Assembly: GCA_963701735.1 (NCBI GenBank)
Contig: CAVPBI010000010.1
Location: 496,001-560,000, forward strand
Length of the DNA: 64,000 nucleotides
Source: CAWABB01 sp963701735
GTDB taxonomy: Bacteria > Bacteroidota > Ignavibacteria > UBA10030 > UBA6906
Direction: 5' to 3'
Positions 9,210 to 19,472 of the stretch are shown here, one piece after another; position 1 is the stretch's first letter; every line of letters begins with the position of its first letter. A program made the translations under genes and the position numbers. The notes under the pieces were generated by a model. That model saw only the letters and a program-made list of their open reading frames with translations, searched no databases and was not told where the DNA came from.

Positions 9210-10145
9210 TCAGTTGTCACATGTCCTGTAGGCTTCAATGACCGCCATCTCCCCCTCTTTCCCCGCCCGGCTCTTGCCGTGCTCCATACAGATCACTCCC
9301 TGGTAACCTTTCGACTGAAGATGCCTGAAGATCGATCGGTAGTTGAGCTCACCCGTGCCGGGCTCTTTCCGGCCCGGGGTATCTCCACAATGGAAGGCCG
9401 CGATCTGATCCCAGGCAGCGTCGATATTGGGAATGATGTTCCCCTCCGTAATCTGCTGGTGGTAGATGTCCTCCACAATCTTGCACGCAGGGCTCCCCAC
9501 GGCGCGGGCAATCTGGTACGACTGGGACATTCGGGTCAGGAACAGGCCGGGATGATCCTTGGGATTGAGCGGCTCAATGACAATCACCAGGCCTCCGGGC
9601 TCACAGATGCCGGCACACCACTTCAGGTTTTCAATGACGTTTGCGGTCTGATAGTCCCAATCGAGGCTTTCGTCGAACCGGCCCGGAACCATCAGCGTCG
9701 TCTTCACATTCGTTCGCTTCGCCGTCTCGAGGGCGGTCTTGAGTGTGCCGGCAAGCATGTCGCGCACCGACGCATCCCGGGTCACGAACGACTTCACGGA
9801 AAAATCCGCATACGCAACAAACGGACCGATCTCCATGCCCAGTCGCGAGGTCTCTCTGGCGATGGCATCCTGTTCGGCCACGGGGCGATTCATCAGACCG
9901 TTGTCGAACATGGCACGGAAGCCCTGATCTGCCATGAACTTGATCTGATCGATAGGATCCGTACCCGCGTGCTGCTCGAACATCCCGAATGGCGGGGCAT
10001 ACCTGAGTTTGAAGCCTGAGGGCTTCCCTTCGGCGGTCGTCGCGCGGGCATACTCCCCGGGGCGGAGCGTCATCAGGGCCGCCGCGCCGAGTGCAGCGTC
10101 ACGAAAGAAGCGACGGCGGGCGTTCAGGACCGTAGGTTCGTTCAT
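9210..10145 (-). CDS. Sugar phosphate isomerase/epimerase-like TIM barrel, Tat-exported
   Basis: Xylose-isomerase-like TIM barrel (AP endonuclease 2 superfamily), close in character to hydroxypyruvate isomerase-type proteins. The N-terminus ARRRFFRDAALGAAALMTL is a Tat signal. Barrel motifs with likely metal ligands are VIVIEPLNP (Glu), CKIVEDIYHQQITEGN (Glu/His), IAAFHCGDTPGRKEPGTGELNY (His/Asp) and VICMEHGKS (Glu, His). The length of 311 is usual. It is the first gene of a two-gene minus-strand unit with the Gfo/Idh oxidoreductase, a pairing common in cyclitol and keto-sugar catabolism. Both products should be periplasmic. Substrate unknown. Confidence 0.85.
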   Translation of the reverse strand: MNEPTVLNARRRFFRDAALGAAALMTLRPGEYARATTAEGKPSGFKLRYAPPFGMFEQHAGTDPIDQIKFMADQGFRAMFDNGLMNRPVAEQDAIARETSRLGMEIGPFVAYADFSVKSFVTRDASVRDMLAGTLKTALETAKRTNVKTTLMVPGRFDESLDWDYQTANVIENLKWCAGICEPGGLVIVIEPLNPKDHPGLFLTRMSQSYQIARAVGSPACKIVEDIYHQQITEGNIIPNIDAAWDQIAAFHCGDTPGRKEPGTGELNYRSIFRHLQSKGYQGVICMEHGKSRAGKEGEMAVIEAYRTCDN

Positions 10146-10571
10146 TGCAGCTCTCCTTCTTCTGAAAGGTGCCCCGGCTTCTTCCTGTAGGCCCCGCTGT
10201 GCGCCGGGAGAGATGATATGCGATAATCGTCACTGATTTCGAAAGAAACAATGGCAACGTTGCACTGCCCGGGATGGGCGCAGGAGGTGACCACTGGATG
10301 CCCCTGAGGTCGCAACAGAGCGGCCCGTTGGATGGCCGTATTATTGTACACGTGGGAGATGAGGGGCAGGTACCGGATTCATGACGATTTCTCAGGAGAG
10401 GTATGGTCGCCTCTGGTGCACGCCTCCGGGTTTGAAGGCGGCCCGGAAAATGGAAGGAGGCAAGGCAACACGGGGAGAGACGTCACCAACGACGAGGGGT
10501 TCAGCGAAAGCGCATGCTTCAGCAGCTCACCTCGGTGTCCTGCTCCCGGTAGGGAGACAGCTTCGATTGTG
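10146..10571. other. Intergenic stretch, no supported gene
   Basis: About 425 nt between the isomerase start and tRNA-Arg. Short open frames here run through the tRNA and have no recognisable domain or ribosome site. I see no clear repeat or terminator. The minus-strand promoter of the two Tat enzymes should lie in the 10146-10260 part. Confidence 0.5.
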
Positions 10572-10646
10572 TGCCCTCGGGCAGATTCGAACTGCCGACC
10601 TGCGGTTTAGGAAACCGTCGCTCTGTCCATACTGAGCTACGAGGGC
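10572..10646 (-). tRNA. tRNA-Arg (anticodon CCT)
   Basis: On the minus strand the acceptor GCCCTCG pairs perfectly with CGAGGGC, discriminator A. D arm GCTC...GAGC, anticodon loop TTCCTAA (anticodon CCT, reads AGG) on a stem with one terminal mismatch, T arm GGCAG-TTCGAAT-CTGCC. The CCA end is not encoded. Confidence 0.93.
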
Positions 10647-10824
10647 GGACAACCAACGACTGGCAAGGGACAACCCACACGTCTCAACCGTTTGCGAGCC
10701 GTTTGAATGCATAAGATACGCGTATCGAGCGGAGAAGGCAATACTATTGTTGCCCCGGACATCCCTTCTCCATACATTTGCAGGGAGAAGACTGCAAATC
10801 CCACTTCCGAGCCCGGCATCTGCG

Positions 10825-11531
10825 ATGACGAACAGCCAACCCTCCCTCAGCCCTTCCGACGAAGAGAATGTCCGCTCGACATTTGACCGGTTCTGGACCG
10901 ACCAGACAGATCTCGGCGAGATCGACGACACGGGCTCGGATATCCTCCACCTCTTCGATCAGGAGATTCCGCACATCCCCGGCGCGAGATTCCTCGAGGT
11001 CGGTTCGGGAAGCGGTAGGATATCCCTCGCCCTGGCGCGCCGCGGTGCGCAGGTTACGCTTCTTGACAACTCCCAGGCCGCGATCGACCTGAGCAAGGAC
11101 ATATTGCCCGCCACGGTCAGGAGGCGGAGTTCGTCCTCGCCAGCGCCTTCGAGATGCCGCTGTCCCGACCCGCGTTCGACGTCGTCTGGAACTCGGGCGT
11201 CATCGAACATTTCCTTTTTGAGGATCAGGTGCGCATGCTGCGTGAGATGCTCCGGGTTCTGAAACCCGACGGCACCCTGATCACATTCAACCCTTCCCAC
11301 GAGGGGCGCATTTACCGCGTTCGCCAAGTACCTCCTCGAAAAAACAGGAAAATGGCCATACGGAGAGAGATCCCGATAGAAACCCTCGGGCCCCATGCGG
11401 ATCGACTGGGTGCGCGCCTTGTCCGCGAGTTCAATGCGGGCTTTGACCTGCAGTTCACCTATTTCCTTAGCCGCGGCATTCCTTTGAAGGACTACTTCCG
11501 AGAGCAGACCCGCCCTCAACAGCCTGGATGA
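10825..11531 (+). CDS. Class I SAM-dependent methyltransferase (several frame changes)
   Basis: The N-terminal part from ATG 10825 contains the SAM-binding loop FLEVGSGSGRISLALARRG and VTLLDNSQAAIDLSK. The frame then changes near 11100-11112 and the protein continues as ARHGQEAEFVLASAFEMPL, FDVVWNSGVIEHF and REMLRVLKPDGTLITFNPS, typical motifs of type 11 methyltransferases. A second slip pair affects about 11300-11375: an alternate frame there reads FAKYLLEKTGKWPYGE, far more protein-like than the frame on either side, before the original frame resumes at REIPIETLGPHADRLG. At least three indels therefore separate this from an intact gene of about 235 residues. Substrate unknown. It is either a decaying gene or, more likely, indel errors. 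Confidence 0.72.
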
Positions 11532-11807
11532 CGACGGCATTTTGGCGGTTACATGAAGGTTTCCGTGCTCAAAAAGTCCTCCGCTGCTCCCGCGCGGCCC
11601 GGTGATGGCCTGAGATTCTCAGCTCAGCCCCCCGACAGCCGGTTGGCCCTGATCCCTGCGGCGGAACCGCCCCACCCACGGCGCATGTTCTATCTGGCGA
11701 CTCTTATGAAGCCAAGCCTCGGAACAAGACAGATGAGATTCACTCACATTTCTAGTGACAGTGGTCGCAATTGCCTCACTTACGCATATTTCATACCCCA
11801 CGCTGCC

Positions 11808-12494
11808 ATGGCAACCGAAGAACCAAAATACACCGTTATCAAGTCGGAAGAGGATTTCGAGATCCGCCGCTATGAACCTTTTATCGTTGCCGAGACGTGG
11901 TGTCGGATAGCGGACCTGGAATCGGGATCAGACAAGGGTTCCGAAGACTTGCTGGATATATCTTTGGGGGCAATCGCGTAAAGGAATCAATCTCAATGAC
12001 GGCCCCGGTCAGCAACCGCCCGATCTCAGAAGATCGCAATGACTGCCCCGGTGGAGACCCACATGGCGGATTCGGACATGGTCATGGCATTCATGATGCC
12101 ATCGGAATACAGCATGGAGAGTCTGCCTGAGCCTACCGATCCCCGGGTGGTCCTCAAGAAGATGCCGGGCAGGAGTCTGGCGGCCGTGAGGTTCTCGGGT
12201 AGTTGGAGCGAAGAACGGTTCCAGGAGCACACGGAGATGCTCAGGGAGTGGCTGGGAAAGCGGCGATATCGAGGTAGCGGGATGCCGACAGTTGCCCGAT
12301 ACGATCCCCCATGGACGCCCTGGTTCATGGGACGGAACGAAATACTCGTTGAAGTGGCCTACCCGGCCGAAGAGAAAGGCGAAGCGACAGGAAGGAACCA
12401 ACCCGATTACAACGTGACCCTGTCGAGCCTCCCGGGGATTCGGGCTGGCAATTCAAGGGGGCATGTCAGCGGGCAGCGAAGAGGCGGACGCTGA
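11808..12494 (+). CDS. SOUL family haem-binding protein (two frame changes)
   Basis: Three frame segments assemble into one SOUL/HEBP protein. They are EEPKYTVIKSEEDFEIRRY and EPFIVAETW (from ATG 11808), then PGIGIRQGFRRLAGYIFGGN and SISMTAPVSN (about 11900-12030), then KIAMTAPVET-like sequence and MVMAFMMPSEYSMESLPEP through DPPWTPWFMGRNEILVEV (12039-12380). This is the family order, including the paired MTAPV motifs. SOUL proteins bind haem or act in tetrapyrrole handling. The last 35 or so residues after EILVEV are not SOUL-like, so the true stop may lie nearer 12400, hidden by another indel. It converges with the flippase gene on the other strand. Confidence 0.72.
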
Positions 12495-12538
12495 TCAGTG
12501 ACACATCTGACCTCAGAGGCGAGAGAGCCTTGGGGAGC

Positions 12539-13864
12539 TCAGAAAGGGGTCGGCGGGCGCACGGGAGGCGTGCCGGTCTGCCGGCCAGCGAAGAAGCCGT
12601 ACACGAGCAGCACGGCCGCGCTGCTGGCGACATAGGCGATCGGCCGCCCCCCACGCCCCCATGGATGGGATGAGGAGCAGCGAGCAGGCCGCCATCGTCG
12701 CAAGTGACAGGCCGGACCCGACGGAGAACGCGGCCGACTTGCTGGCGGCAAACAGCGATGCCTGGAACGGATAAGAGAGCACTACCAGCATCACACCCAC
12801 ACACATCATCCTCAGCAACCCGGCACTCTCCTCGAATTCGCTCCCAAAGAGGACGCGGATCACGACCGGACTGAGTACCATCACCACCCCCAGCCCCGCA
12901 ACAAACAATCCTACAAGCAGCCACGCCTTTCGCTTCTTCCGTTCGACAACTTCCGGCGCAGGGTCGGCGGAGACTTCGGGCAGGAGCGCCGTGAGGAACG
13001 ACTGACTCATCATTGTCAGGACCGCCGCGATCTTGACAGCCGCCCCGTACAGTCCGAGCGCACGCGCATTCCCCAGTCCGCCAAGGAAGAACACATCCAC
13101 CCGCGCCGCGAGTACGGTGAGCACGCCGTGCAGGGCCCACCACTTGCCGAAGTTGAACATCTCCTTCCGTAGCTCTGTGTCAACCGCATGCCACCGGAAG
13201 CTCCTGTACGGAGAGAACAGGTAGGCGGCGACAAAGCCCGCCACCGCGCTCACGATCTCGATGAGAACGATCGTTCCAAGGTCAACGCTTCCTGCAATCA
13301 GTGCGATCGCAAGGGCCAACAACAGCTTCGATGCCGCGGGAACGACCGCCACGAGTGAATGCTTCCTGAACTCACGATGGCCGTAGTACAGGTATCGGAA
13401 GAAGTCCAGCGCGGCATTCGCCGTCACCGCGATGAGCATCACGAGAAAGAGATCACTGCGCGTCCGGACAGGTGGCCAAACACCATTCCGACCAGAGGCG
13501 CTGCCAGAACTACCGACACCGCAATGATCGTCACGACAAGCGCCGTCTTCGCTCTGAGGGCATAAGCCAGAACGTTGCCCAGCCCGTCCGTGTCCCCTTT
13601 CGAAAGTTTCTCCGGAATGAACCTGATGAGCGCCCCTCCGACGCCAAGGTCGGCCAGCCCCGTGAGCATCGTTGTGAGCGAGATCAGGAGCGTCAACACT
13701 CCAAAATCGTCCACTCCCAGCAGGCGAGCGTACAGAGCGTACGTCAGCGCTCCCACGAGAGCATTGACCGCCGAACCTCCTCCCAGCCAGACGGTATTCA
13801 GGAGCGTCGGAGATTTGAGCGCTTTCTCATACAACGCGTATGCGCGTTCCTGGAACTGTCGCAT
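12539..13864 (-). CDS. Polysaccharide flippase (Wzx/MATE-like), frameshifted
   Basis: Multi-spanning membrane protein of the oligosaccharide flippase superfamily. The N-terminal segment (13864 to about 13440) has LLNTVWLGGGSAVNALVGALTYALYARLL and GLADLGVGGALIRF, typical first helices of Wzx proteins. A second frame carries about eight further helices, including FFLGGLGNARALGLYGAA and LLPEVSADP. A third frame from about 12650 gives the last helix (IAYVASSAAVLLVYGFFAG) and ends at 12539. Two indels, near 13440 and 12650. Role inferred: moving lipid-linked glycan across the inner membrane. It follows a glycosyltransferase by 7 nt, with wecB and a second glycosyltransferase upstream in the same run, so it belongs to a surface glycan module. 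Confidence 0.78.
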
Positions 13865-13871
13865 GGCGCGG

Positions 13872-15090
13872 CTATTGCCCTGCTTTCATGACTTCGAGGA
13901 TGGTGGATGCATGGGCGCGCCACGAGTGGGCGCGCGCCACTTCTTTGCGGGCGTCGATCGTGCGGCGATCGTCTTCTTCAAGGGCCTGCTTGAATGCCCG
14001 GCTGAATTCCTCGGGTCCCTTCACGATGTAAAGCAGGTCGCCGTACTTCTGCAGCTCCGCCATGGGCGTCGTGAGCACCGGCTTCCCCAGAGAGAAGTAC
14101 TCGAAGAGTTTCACCGGATTTGTTGTTTCAGCGACTTCCCCGGCCGCAAACGGGATGAGGCAGGCGTCGAATTCCCGGATGCAGAGAGGCATGTCCGCAT
14201 ACGGCTTCGCCGGGAGCCAGTAGATGTTGGGCGCGACTTTCAAGCGCTCAAGGTTCGCAGCATCGTCGTAAGGCCCGATGAAGACAAACGACACATCCGG
14301 GTTGGCCCTGGCAGCGGCAGCCACAAGCGGGAAGTCGATCCAGCGGTACACCGCCCCGACATACCCTGCACGGGGTCGTGGGATACGGGCCAGGTCCTCA
14401 ATGATACGGTCGCTTTCTGCCGTCCTGGCGAACCATTCGTGGTCGACTCCATTCGGCACCCTCACCATCGGGCAGGTGTAGCCGTATCCTTTGAGCATCG
14501 GCTCCAGCTTTTCCGCCGTCACGAATGCGGCACTCGCCATGGGGGCAAGATGCCGCAGGAATCCGACAAACCGCTCCGGCGAGCTCTTGCCTGCATAGAC
14601 CGTGACGTCATCAAGGAAATCGAGGTAGAGACGGTCAAAGTCCCCGCTCCGGATCGCTGGGCGCCCAGGGGAGCTGCTCAACGAACGCGACGGATGTTTC
14701 ACCTGCCGGCATCCTCCGCAGGACCTTCTTCCAGAGGAAGCGGCGATGGATCCGCGCATTGAGTTTCTCAACAAGCGGAGAGTCAAACCGATTCAGCGGA
14801 AGCGTTATCGGGGGCGTGAGGATTTCAAATGAAGGCCGTGCGGCTGCACGCGCCCCGGCCCGCACGGAGCTCCTTGCGCCTTCAATCCAGAGGAGCGATC
14901 TGACGAGCCAGTAAAGCGACCGGAGCGCGGCGAAGAAGAACGAGACGAACCCCTTTGCGAGCGCTCCCCGGATGCTGGTCGATTCAATAAAGGTGACCGG
15001 CACGCCGAGCGATCGGAACTGGTCCGCCAGGTGCTGGGACCGCTGGCGCAGAAACTCCCAGGGGACTGGCGAGAAGAAGTAAATGCGCAT
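13872..15090 (-). CDS. Glycosyltransferase, GT-B fold (frameshifted)
   Basis: The start at 15090 gives MRIYFFSPVPWEFLRQRSQH, the beginning of the family that acts on lipid- or surface-linked sugars (TuaH-like). The first frame runs to about 14645 (FVEQLPWAPSDPE); the second resumes with FDRLYLDFLDDVTVY. It contains VRVPNGVDHEWF, RAGYVGAVYRWIDFPLV, VSFVFIGPYD and FDACLIPF...NPVKLFEYFSLGKPVLTTPM, the nucleotide-sugar-binding block of GT-B enzymes. The single indel lies about 14645-14660. It is 88 nt downstream of nadD and 7 nt upstream of the flippase. Donor and acceptor unknown. Confidence 0.8.
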
Positions 15091-15178
15091 TCGCTCAGAC
15101 GGTGTCATGTGTCAGGTCGCCCGACATGATGGGCAGATTCGGCTGTGATATTCGGAACAATGTCCCAGGCACGGCTGA

Positions 15179-15757
15179 TCACCGGTACAGACGGTGCGCG
15201 TCAATGTATTCCTCGACGGCCCGAGGCACAAGGCCTGATATCGGCTCGCCAATGCTCACGAGTCGGCGGATCTGCGTCGAGGAGACGTCGATCTGCGGAA
15301 CCTCCACCCTTCTGATGCGCGATCCAGCGTTGGGCTCGATACCGCGCGTGCGATACCCCGGCCTGTCCATGACTATCACCGTTGCGAGCTCGAGGATCCG
15401 TTCCGGATCCCGCCAGAGATGGAATTCGTGGTAGTTGTCCATCCCGATGAGCATGAACAGCTCGCTCCCGGGGAACATCCCGCGCAGTTCCAGAAGGGTA
15501 TCAACCGTGTACGAGACCCCTTCCCTCCGGAGTTCAACGTCGGAGACGCTTAGCCCCGGCACATCGGCAACCGCGAGCTCGCACATCGCCAACCGATCCT
15601 CCGGAGACGAGAGATCGCGATCCAGCTTGTGCGGAGGAACGGCGGACGGGACCAGGATCGTCCGGTCGAGCCCAAGCTGCCTGGCGGCGTGCGTGGCGAT
15701 CCCAATGTGCCCGTTGTGCGGTGGATCGAAGCTGCCTCCAAACACCCCGATACGCAT
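15179..15757 (-). CDS. nadD: Nicotinate-nucleotide adenylyltransferase
   Basis: Makes nicotinate adenine dinucleotide from nicotinate mononucleotide and ATP, a step of NAD synthesis. The start at 15757 puts MRIGVFGGSFDPPHNGHIGI at the N-terminus, the nucleotidyltransferase GGSFDPxHxGH motif. Also present are SAVPPHK, FMLIGMDNYHEFHLWRDP and the C-terminal VSSTQIRRLV (ISSTxIR motif). The 192 residues match the family. It sits between two glycosyltransferase genes without obvious link to them, as a housekeeping gene embedded in the run. Confidence 0.95.
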   Translation of the reverse strand: MRIGVFGGSFDPPHNGHIGIATHAARQLGLDRTILVPSAVPPHKLDRDLSSPEDRLAMCELAVADVPGLSVSDVELRREGVSYTVDTLLELRGMFPGSELFMLIGMDNYHEFHLWRDPERILELATVIVMDRPGYRTRGIEPNAGSRIRRVEVPQIDVSSTQIRRLVSIGEPISGLVPRAVEEYIDAHRLYR

Positions 15758-15780
15758 GTGGCTATGGTACCGATCGGCAG

Positions 15781-16878
15781 TCATGACGCCATGGCCGCGC
15801 GATATACATCGAGGGTTTTCTGCGCGCAACGCTCCCACGTGTACTCGCCGGCCCTCGCAAGGCCTCGCGTCCGGAGTTCATCGCGGAGGCGCGAGTCGGT
15901 CAGAACTCGATCCAGTGCCGTTACAAGGTCATCCACTTCACGAGGCTCAAACAGCACTCCTGCGTCGCCCACGACTTCCGGGATGCTTGTGGCGTTGGCC
16001 GCGACGACCGGAACCCCCGAGGCCATCGCCTCGAGCAGCGAGAGGCCGAAACCCTCGTACAAGGATGGGAGGACTGACACCATCGCGTGTTGATTCAGTG
16101 CGACGACATCGGCCTCGGACGTCATTCCCGCCGAAACAAGCCGATCGGTGATGCCAAGAGATTTCGCCATGGCGACCAGGTCGGGCCTCCCGCCGAGCAG
16201 CTCCCCCGAGAGCACGAGATCGATGTCGTGAGAGCGGGTGAGCCGTGCAAACGCCTGCAGGAGCAGTCCTACATTCTTGTGGGGTTTCAGGGCTCCCGAG
16301 TACAGGAGGTAGGGCCGTCGAATCCCCAGCCGCTCGATTGTTCCCTTCCCCTGGTCTTGACCGCCGGCAGGGCGGAACGCGGGCGACACTCCGAGGTGAA
16401 CGACGTTGATCTTCTCCGCAGCAATCCGAAAGTCTTTCAGAATATCCTGTTTTGTGAACTCGGAATCGACGATCACCTGATCGGCTGCCCTGCACGCGTG
16501 TCCGATCAGGAACCGGGCGTAGGCCCGTTTAGGTGCAGATACCACATCCGGGACCCGCAGGTGGATGAGGTCATGGATCGTGACAATCCCCTTCCCTGCA
16601 AGGCCGAACGGGAATGTGTAATGTGGGGAGTGGAAGATATCGCACCCGGCCGCGTTTGCGAGCCTGGACATCGACAGAAGCTCGCCAGGAGAATACTTGG
16701 CCGATCGATTGACGATCATCTGACCGCTGTAATGCGTTGACAGCGAAGCCGCTAGCTCAGGGGAGAGAAAGTAGATCCACTGGTGTTTTCGATCCCCGTC
16801 AAACTCGGCAAGCAGGTTCCGGATATACGTCCCTATTCCGAAGTCAGCGTACTTCCGTATGTCAATCCCGATCCGCAT
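15781..16878 (-). CDS. Glycosyltransferase family 4 (mannosyl/glycosyl transferase)
   Basis: Start at 16878 (MRIGIDIRKYADFGIGTYI). GT4 features in order: GIVTIHDLIHLRVP, ADQVIVDSEFTKQDI, a hinge then RPYLLYSGALKPHKNVGLLLQAF, and the C-terminal signature SLYEGFGLSLLEAMASGVPVVAANATSIPEVVGDAG with the E-x7-E pair. About 365 residues and intact. It is 108 nt downstream of wecB and 23 nt upstream of nadD. WecB supplies UDP-ManNAc, so an aminosugar-containing surface glycan is a reasonable context, but the donor specificity is not visible. Confidence 0.92.
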   Translation of the reverse strand: MRIGIDIRKYADFGIGTYIRNLLAEFDGDRKHQWIYFLSPELAASLSTHYSGQMIVNRSAKYSPGELLSMSRLANAAGCDIFHSPHYTFPFGLAGKGIVTIHDLIHLRVPDVVSAPKRAYARFLIGHACRAADQVIVDSEFTKQDILKDFRIAAEKINVVHLGVSPAFRPAGGQDQGKGTIERLGIRRPYLLYSGALKPHKNVGLLLQAFARLTRSHDIDLVLSGELLGGRPDLVAMAKSLGITDRLVSAGMTSEADVVALNQHAMVSVLPSLYEGFGLSLLEAMASGVPVVAANATSIPEVVGDAGVLFEPREVDDLVTALDRVLTDSRLRDELRTRGLARAGEYTWERCAQKTLDVYRAAMAS

Positions 16879-16986
16879 GACGATTATTGTCGGGGAGGAA
16901 AGATCCACCACTTTGTGAGCCGACGGACAGGCGAAGACCTTCGGGGGCTATGATTCGATCTGGAAGAACCCTGTGATGCGGGAGTC

Positions 16987-18153
16987 TCAGCCACGAGGGG
17001 AGGAATTGAGCGTACTCTTGAGGATTCGGACGATCCGGGCGCAGGATTTCCCATCACCGTAGGGGTTATGGGCACGGCTCATGCGGCTGTAGTGCTTCCG
17101 GTCGTTCAGGAGACGACTGATTTCGCGGACAATGCGCCACTTATCCGTTCCCACGAGCCGGACCGTCCCGGCCTTGACGCCCTCCGGGCGTTCCGTGTGA
17201 TTCCGCATAACAAGCACGGGCTTTCCGAGGGAGGGTGCCTCCTCCTGCACTCCGCCGGAATCCGTCAGGATCAGATGGCTCTCATTCATAAGGAACACGA
17301 ACGGGTCGTAATCAACCGGATCGAGCAGGTGGATGTTCGGGCATCGCGAGAGAAGCTTGCGAACAGGGGCCTGGACGTTCGGGTTCAAATGCACGGGATA
17401 AACTATTTGTACATCAGGATTTCGGTCGGCAACCTCACGTATTGCCTCGCATATCTTTCGAAATCCTTCCCCGAAATTCTCGCGCCTGTGTCCTGTCACG
17501 AGGATGATCCGTTTGGTGAAATCGACCTCCGGGAACATCCGCTTGTACTTCACGGATGCCTTCACGACACGCCGCCGGACGTGCAACAGGGCGTCAATGA
17601 CCGTGTTCCCGGTGACGTGGACGGACTTTGGGTCTACGCCCTCTCGCACGAGGTTGGTTCTGGAGTCAAGTGTCGGGGCAAAGTGGACGTCGGCCAGGCG
17701 GGATGTCAGGACCCGGTTAATCTCCTCGGGGAACGGGCTGTACTTGTTCCCGGTCCTGAGCCCCGCCTCAACATGTCCGACGGCGGTCTGCTGGTAGTAG
17801 CAGGCCAGGGATGTCGCGAAGGTGGTGGTGGTGTCTCCCTGGACGAGCACGATGTCGGGCCGCTCCTGTGCCAGCACCTCGCGCATTCCGGTGAGGACCC
17901 GGGAGGTGACGTCCTCAAGGGACTGCCCCGGGCGCATCACATGGAGATCGTGCTCGGGCGTGATGTCGAAGAGCCGGAGGACCTGATCGAGCATCTGGCG
18001 ATGCTGGGCGGTCGCGCACACGTGGACTCGGAACTGGCGGTGGCGCCGCATCTCCCGGACGAGAGGGGCCAGCTTGATGGCCTCGGGACGTGTGCCGAAG
18101 ACCACAAGGACTTTGTGGCGACGTTTCGCGGAGGAGCTTGACCGGCTGCTCAT
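16987..18153 (-). CDS. wecB: UDP-N-acetylglucosamine 2-epimerase (non-hydrolysing)
   Basis: Interconverts UDP-GlcNAc and UDP-ManNAc for surface polysaccharide. Seen: LVVFGTRPEAIKLAPLV at the N-terminus, VLVQGDTTTTFA, GHVEAGLRTGNKYSPFPEEINR, VTGHRRENFGEGF and LTDSGGVQEEAPSLGKPVLVMRNHTERPEG, all hallmark WecB motifs with the catalytic Asp/Glu/His residues present. 388 residues, usual length. The ATG overlaps the stop of the CorC-type gene by 4 nt (ATGA), so it is translationally coupled to it. Confidence 0.96.
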   Translation of the reverse strand: MSSRSSSSAKRRHKVLVVFGTRPEAIKLAPLVREMRRHRQFRVHVCATAQHRQMLDQVLRLFDITPEHDLHVMRPGQSLEDVTSRVLTGMREVLAQERPDIVLVQGDTTTTFATSLACYYQQTAVGHVEAGLRTGNKYSPFPEEINRVLTSRLADVHFAPTLDSRTNLVREGVDPKSVHVTGNTVIDALLHVRRRVVKASVKYKRMFPEVDFTKRIILVTGHRRENFGEGFRKICEAIREVADRNPDVQIVYPVHLNPNVQAPVRKLLSRCPNIHLLDPVDYDPFVFLMNESHLILTDSGGVQEEAPSLGKPVLVMRNHTERPEGVKAGTVRLVGTDKWRIVREISRLLNDRKHYSRMSRAHNPYGDGKSCARIVRILKSTLNSSPRG

Positions 18154-19472
18154 GCAGCCCCCTCCCCCCCGGGCTTTGGAACCCGCCGCACACGCACGAT
18201 GCGGATCCGGCGCTGACTCTTCTTCACGATGGTAAAGGTGAACGCACCAGCGGGGATTTCTTCGTTCAACTCGGGGATACGACCGGTTTGTTTGTGCAGG
18301 AATCCGCCGAGGGTCTCGTACTCTTCGTGGTCGGGAATGCCGCCGTGGAACCGATTGTTGAAGTCGTCGACGGAGATGCGCGCGTTCACGAGGAACGAGC
18401 CGTCCGCCGTCTGCTCCACATCCCGGATCTCTTCGTCGTATTCGTCATGGATCTCGCCGACGATCTCTTCGACGATATCTTCCATCGTGATGATGCCTTC
18501 GGTCCCGCCGAACTCATCGATAACGATCGCCATGTGGATCTTCTGTGCCTGCAATTCACGCATGAGCTGGCTGATCTTCTTGGTCTCGGGCACGAAATAC
18601 GCGGGCCGAACAATATCCTGCAGGATGATCAGGTCGCGGAACTCGAGCAGGCCGAGGAGGTCCTTCGTGTACACGACCCCGATGATATTGTCGATCGTGT
18701 CGCGATAGACAGGCATGCGGGAGTACCCCTCTTCCAGCACGATCTTCACGATCGTTTCGCGGGGCATCTCGATGTTGAGCGCCACCACATCGGGCCGGGG
18801 AATCATGACCTCCTTGGCCGTCGTGTCGGTGAACTCGAAGATGCTCTCGATGAGTTGCTGTTCAGTCTTGTCGATAACGCCCGACTTCGTGCCCTCCTCG
18901 AGCATCAGCTTGAACTCTTCTTCGGAGATTCGCGACTCCGTGAACGTGGTGCTGTCGCGGAACGGACGGAGGAAGAGGTTGCTCGCCGCGGTGAGGAGCA
19001 GTGCGGGATACTTGAAAAACGTCGAGAAGAGCGTCAGCGCCGGAGCGCTCCGGAGGGCGACTGCTTCGGCGAACCGCAGCGCGAGCGACTTGGGGACAAG
19101 CTCGCCGAACACGACCACAACGACGCCGATCCCCACAACCATGATCACGAGCGAGAGCCAGCTGCTGGCCTCATGGATCCAGGCATTGGTGCTGGAGGCA
19201 AGTGCGGGGGCGAGATACTGAAGTCCAACCATACCGCCCAGGCTGGCGGCAAACAGGAGAGAGAAGACGATCCCGACGTGGATCGTGGCCAGGAACCGCT
19301 CGGGTTCGGTCTGGAAGCCGAGGATCGTCCCTGCCGCCCGGTTTCCTTCCTCGAAAAGCTCCCGCATCCGGCTCTTGCGCGACGAAAGCACGGCTACCTC
19401 AGCGGCCGAAAAGAAGCCGACGAGAACAATCAGGAAGGCAACGCCGAGCAGTTCAAGCCAGAATGCATCCAT
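18150..19472 (-). CDS. CNNM/CorC (HlyC) family transporter-like protein
   Basis: Integral membrane protein with DUF21 helices at about residues 5-190 (LLGVAFLIVLVGFFSAAEVAVLSSRKSRM, VFGELVPKSLALRFAEAVAL), a CBS pair at about 205-325 (EVMIPRPDVVALNIEM, RMPVYRDTIDNIIGVVYTKDLLGLL) and the C-terminal CorC/HlyC domain (EFGGTEGIITMEDIVEEIVGEIHDEYD, ETLGGFLHKQTGRIP). The family is linked to Mg2+/Co2+ efflux and homeostasis; haemolysin naming is historical. Intact at 440 residues. It separates nuoI from the glycan genes and overlaps wecB by 4 nt. Confidence 0.93.
   Translation of the reverse strand: MDAFWLELLGVAFLIVLVGFFSAAEVAVLSSRKSRMRELFEEGNRAAGTILGFQTEPERFLATIHVGIVFSLLFAASLGGMVGLQYLAPALASSTNAWIHEASSWLSLVIMVVGIGVVVVVFGELVPKSLALRFAEAVALRSAPALTLFSTFFKYPALLLTAASNLFLRPFRDSTTFTESRISEEEFKLMLEEGTKSGVIDKTEQQLIESIFEFTDTTAKEVMIPRPDVVALNIEMPRETIVKIVLEEGYSRMPVYRDTIDNIIGVVYTKDLLGLLEFRDLIILQDIVRPAYFVPETKKISQLMRELQAQKIHMAIVIDEFGGTEGIITMEDIVEEIVGEIHDEYDEEIRDVEQTADGSFLVNARISVDDFNNRFHGGIPDHEEYETLGGFLHKQTGRIPELNEEIPAGAFTFTIVKKSQRRIRIVRVRRVPKPGGEGAA

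Noticed and set aside
10332..10635. Short frames overlapping tRNA-Arg
   Set aside because: They read through the tRNA and lack any start signal.
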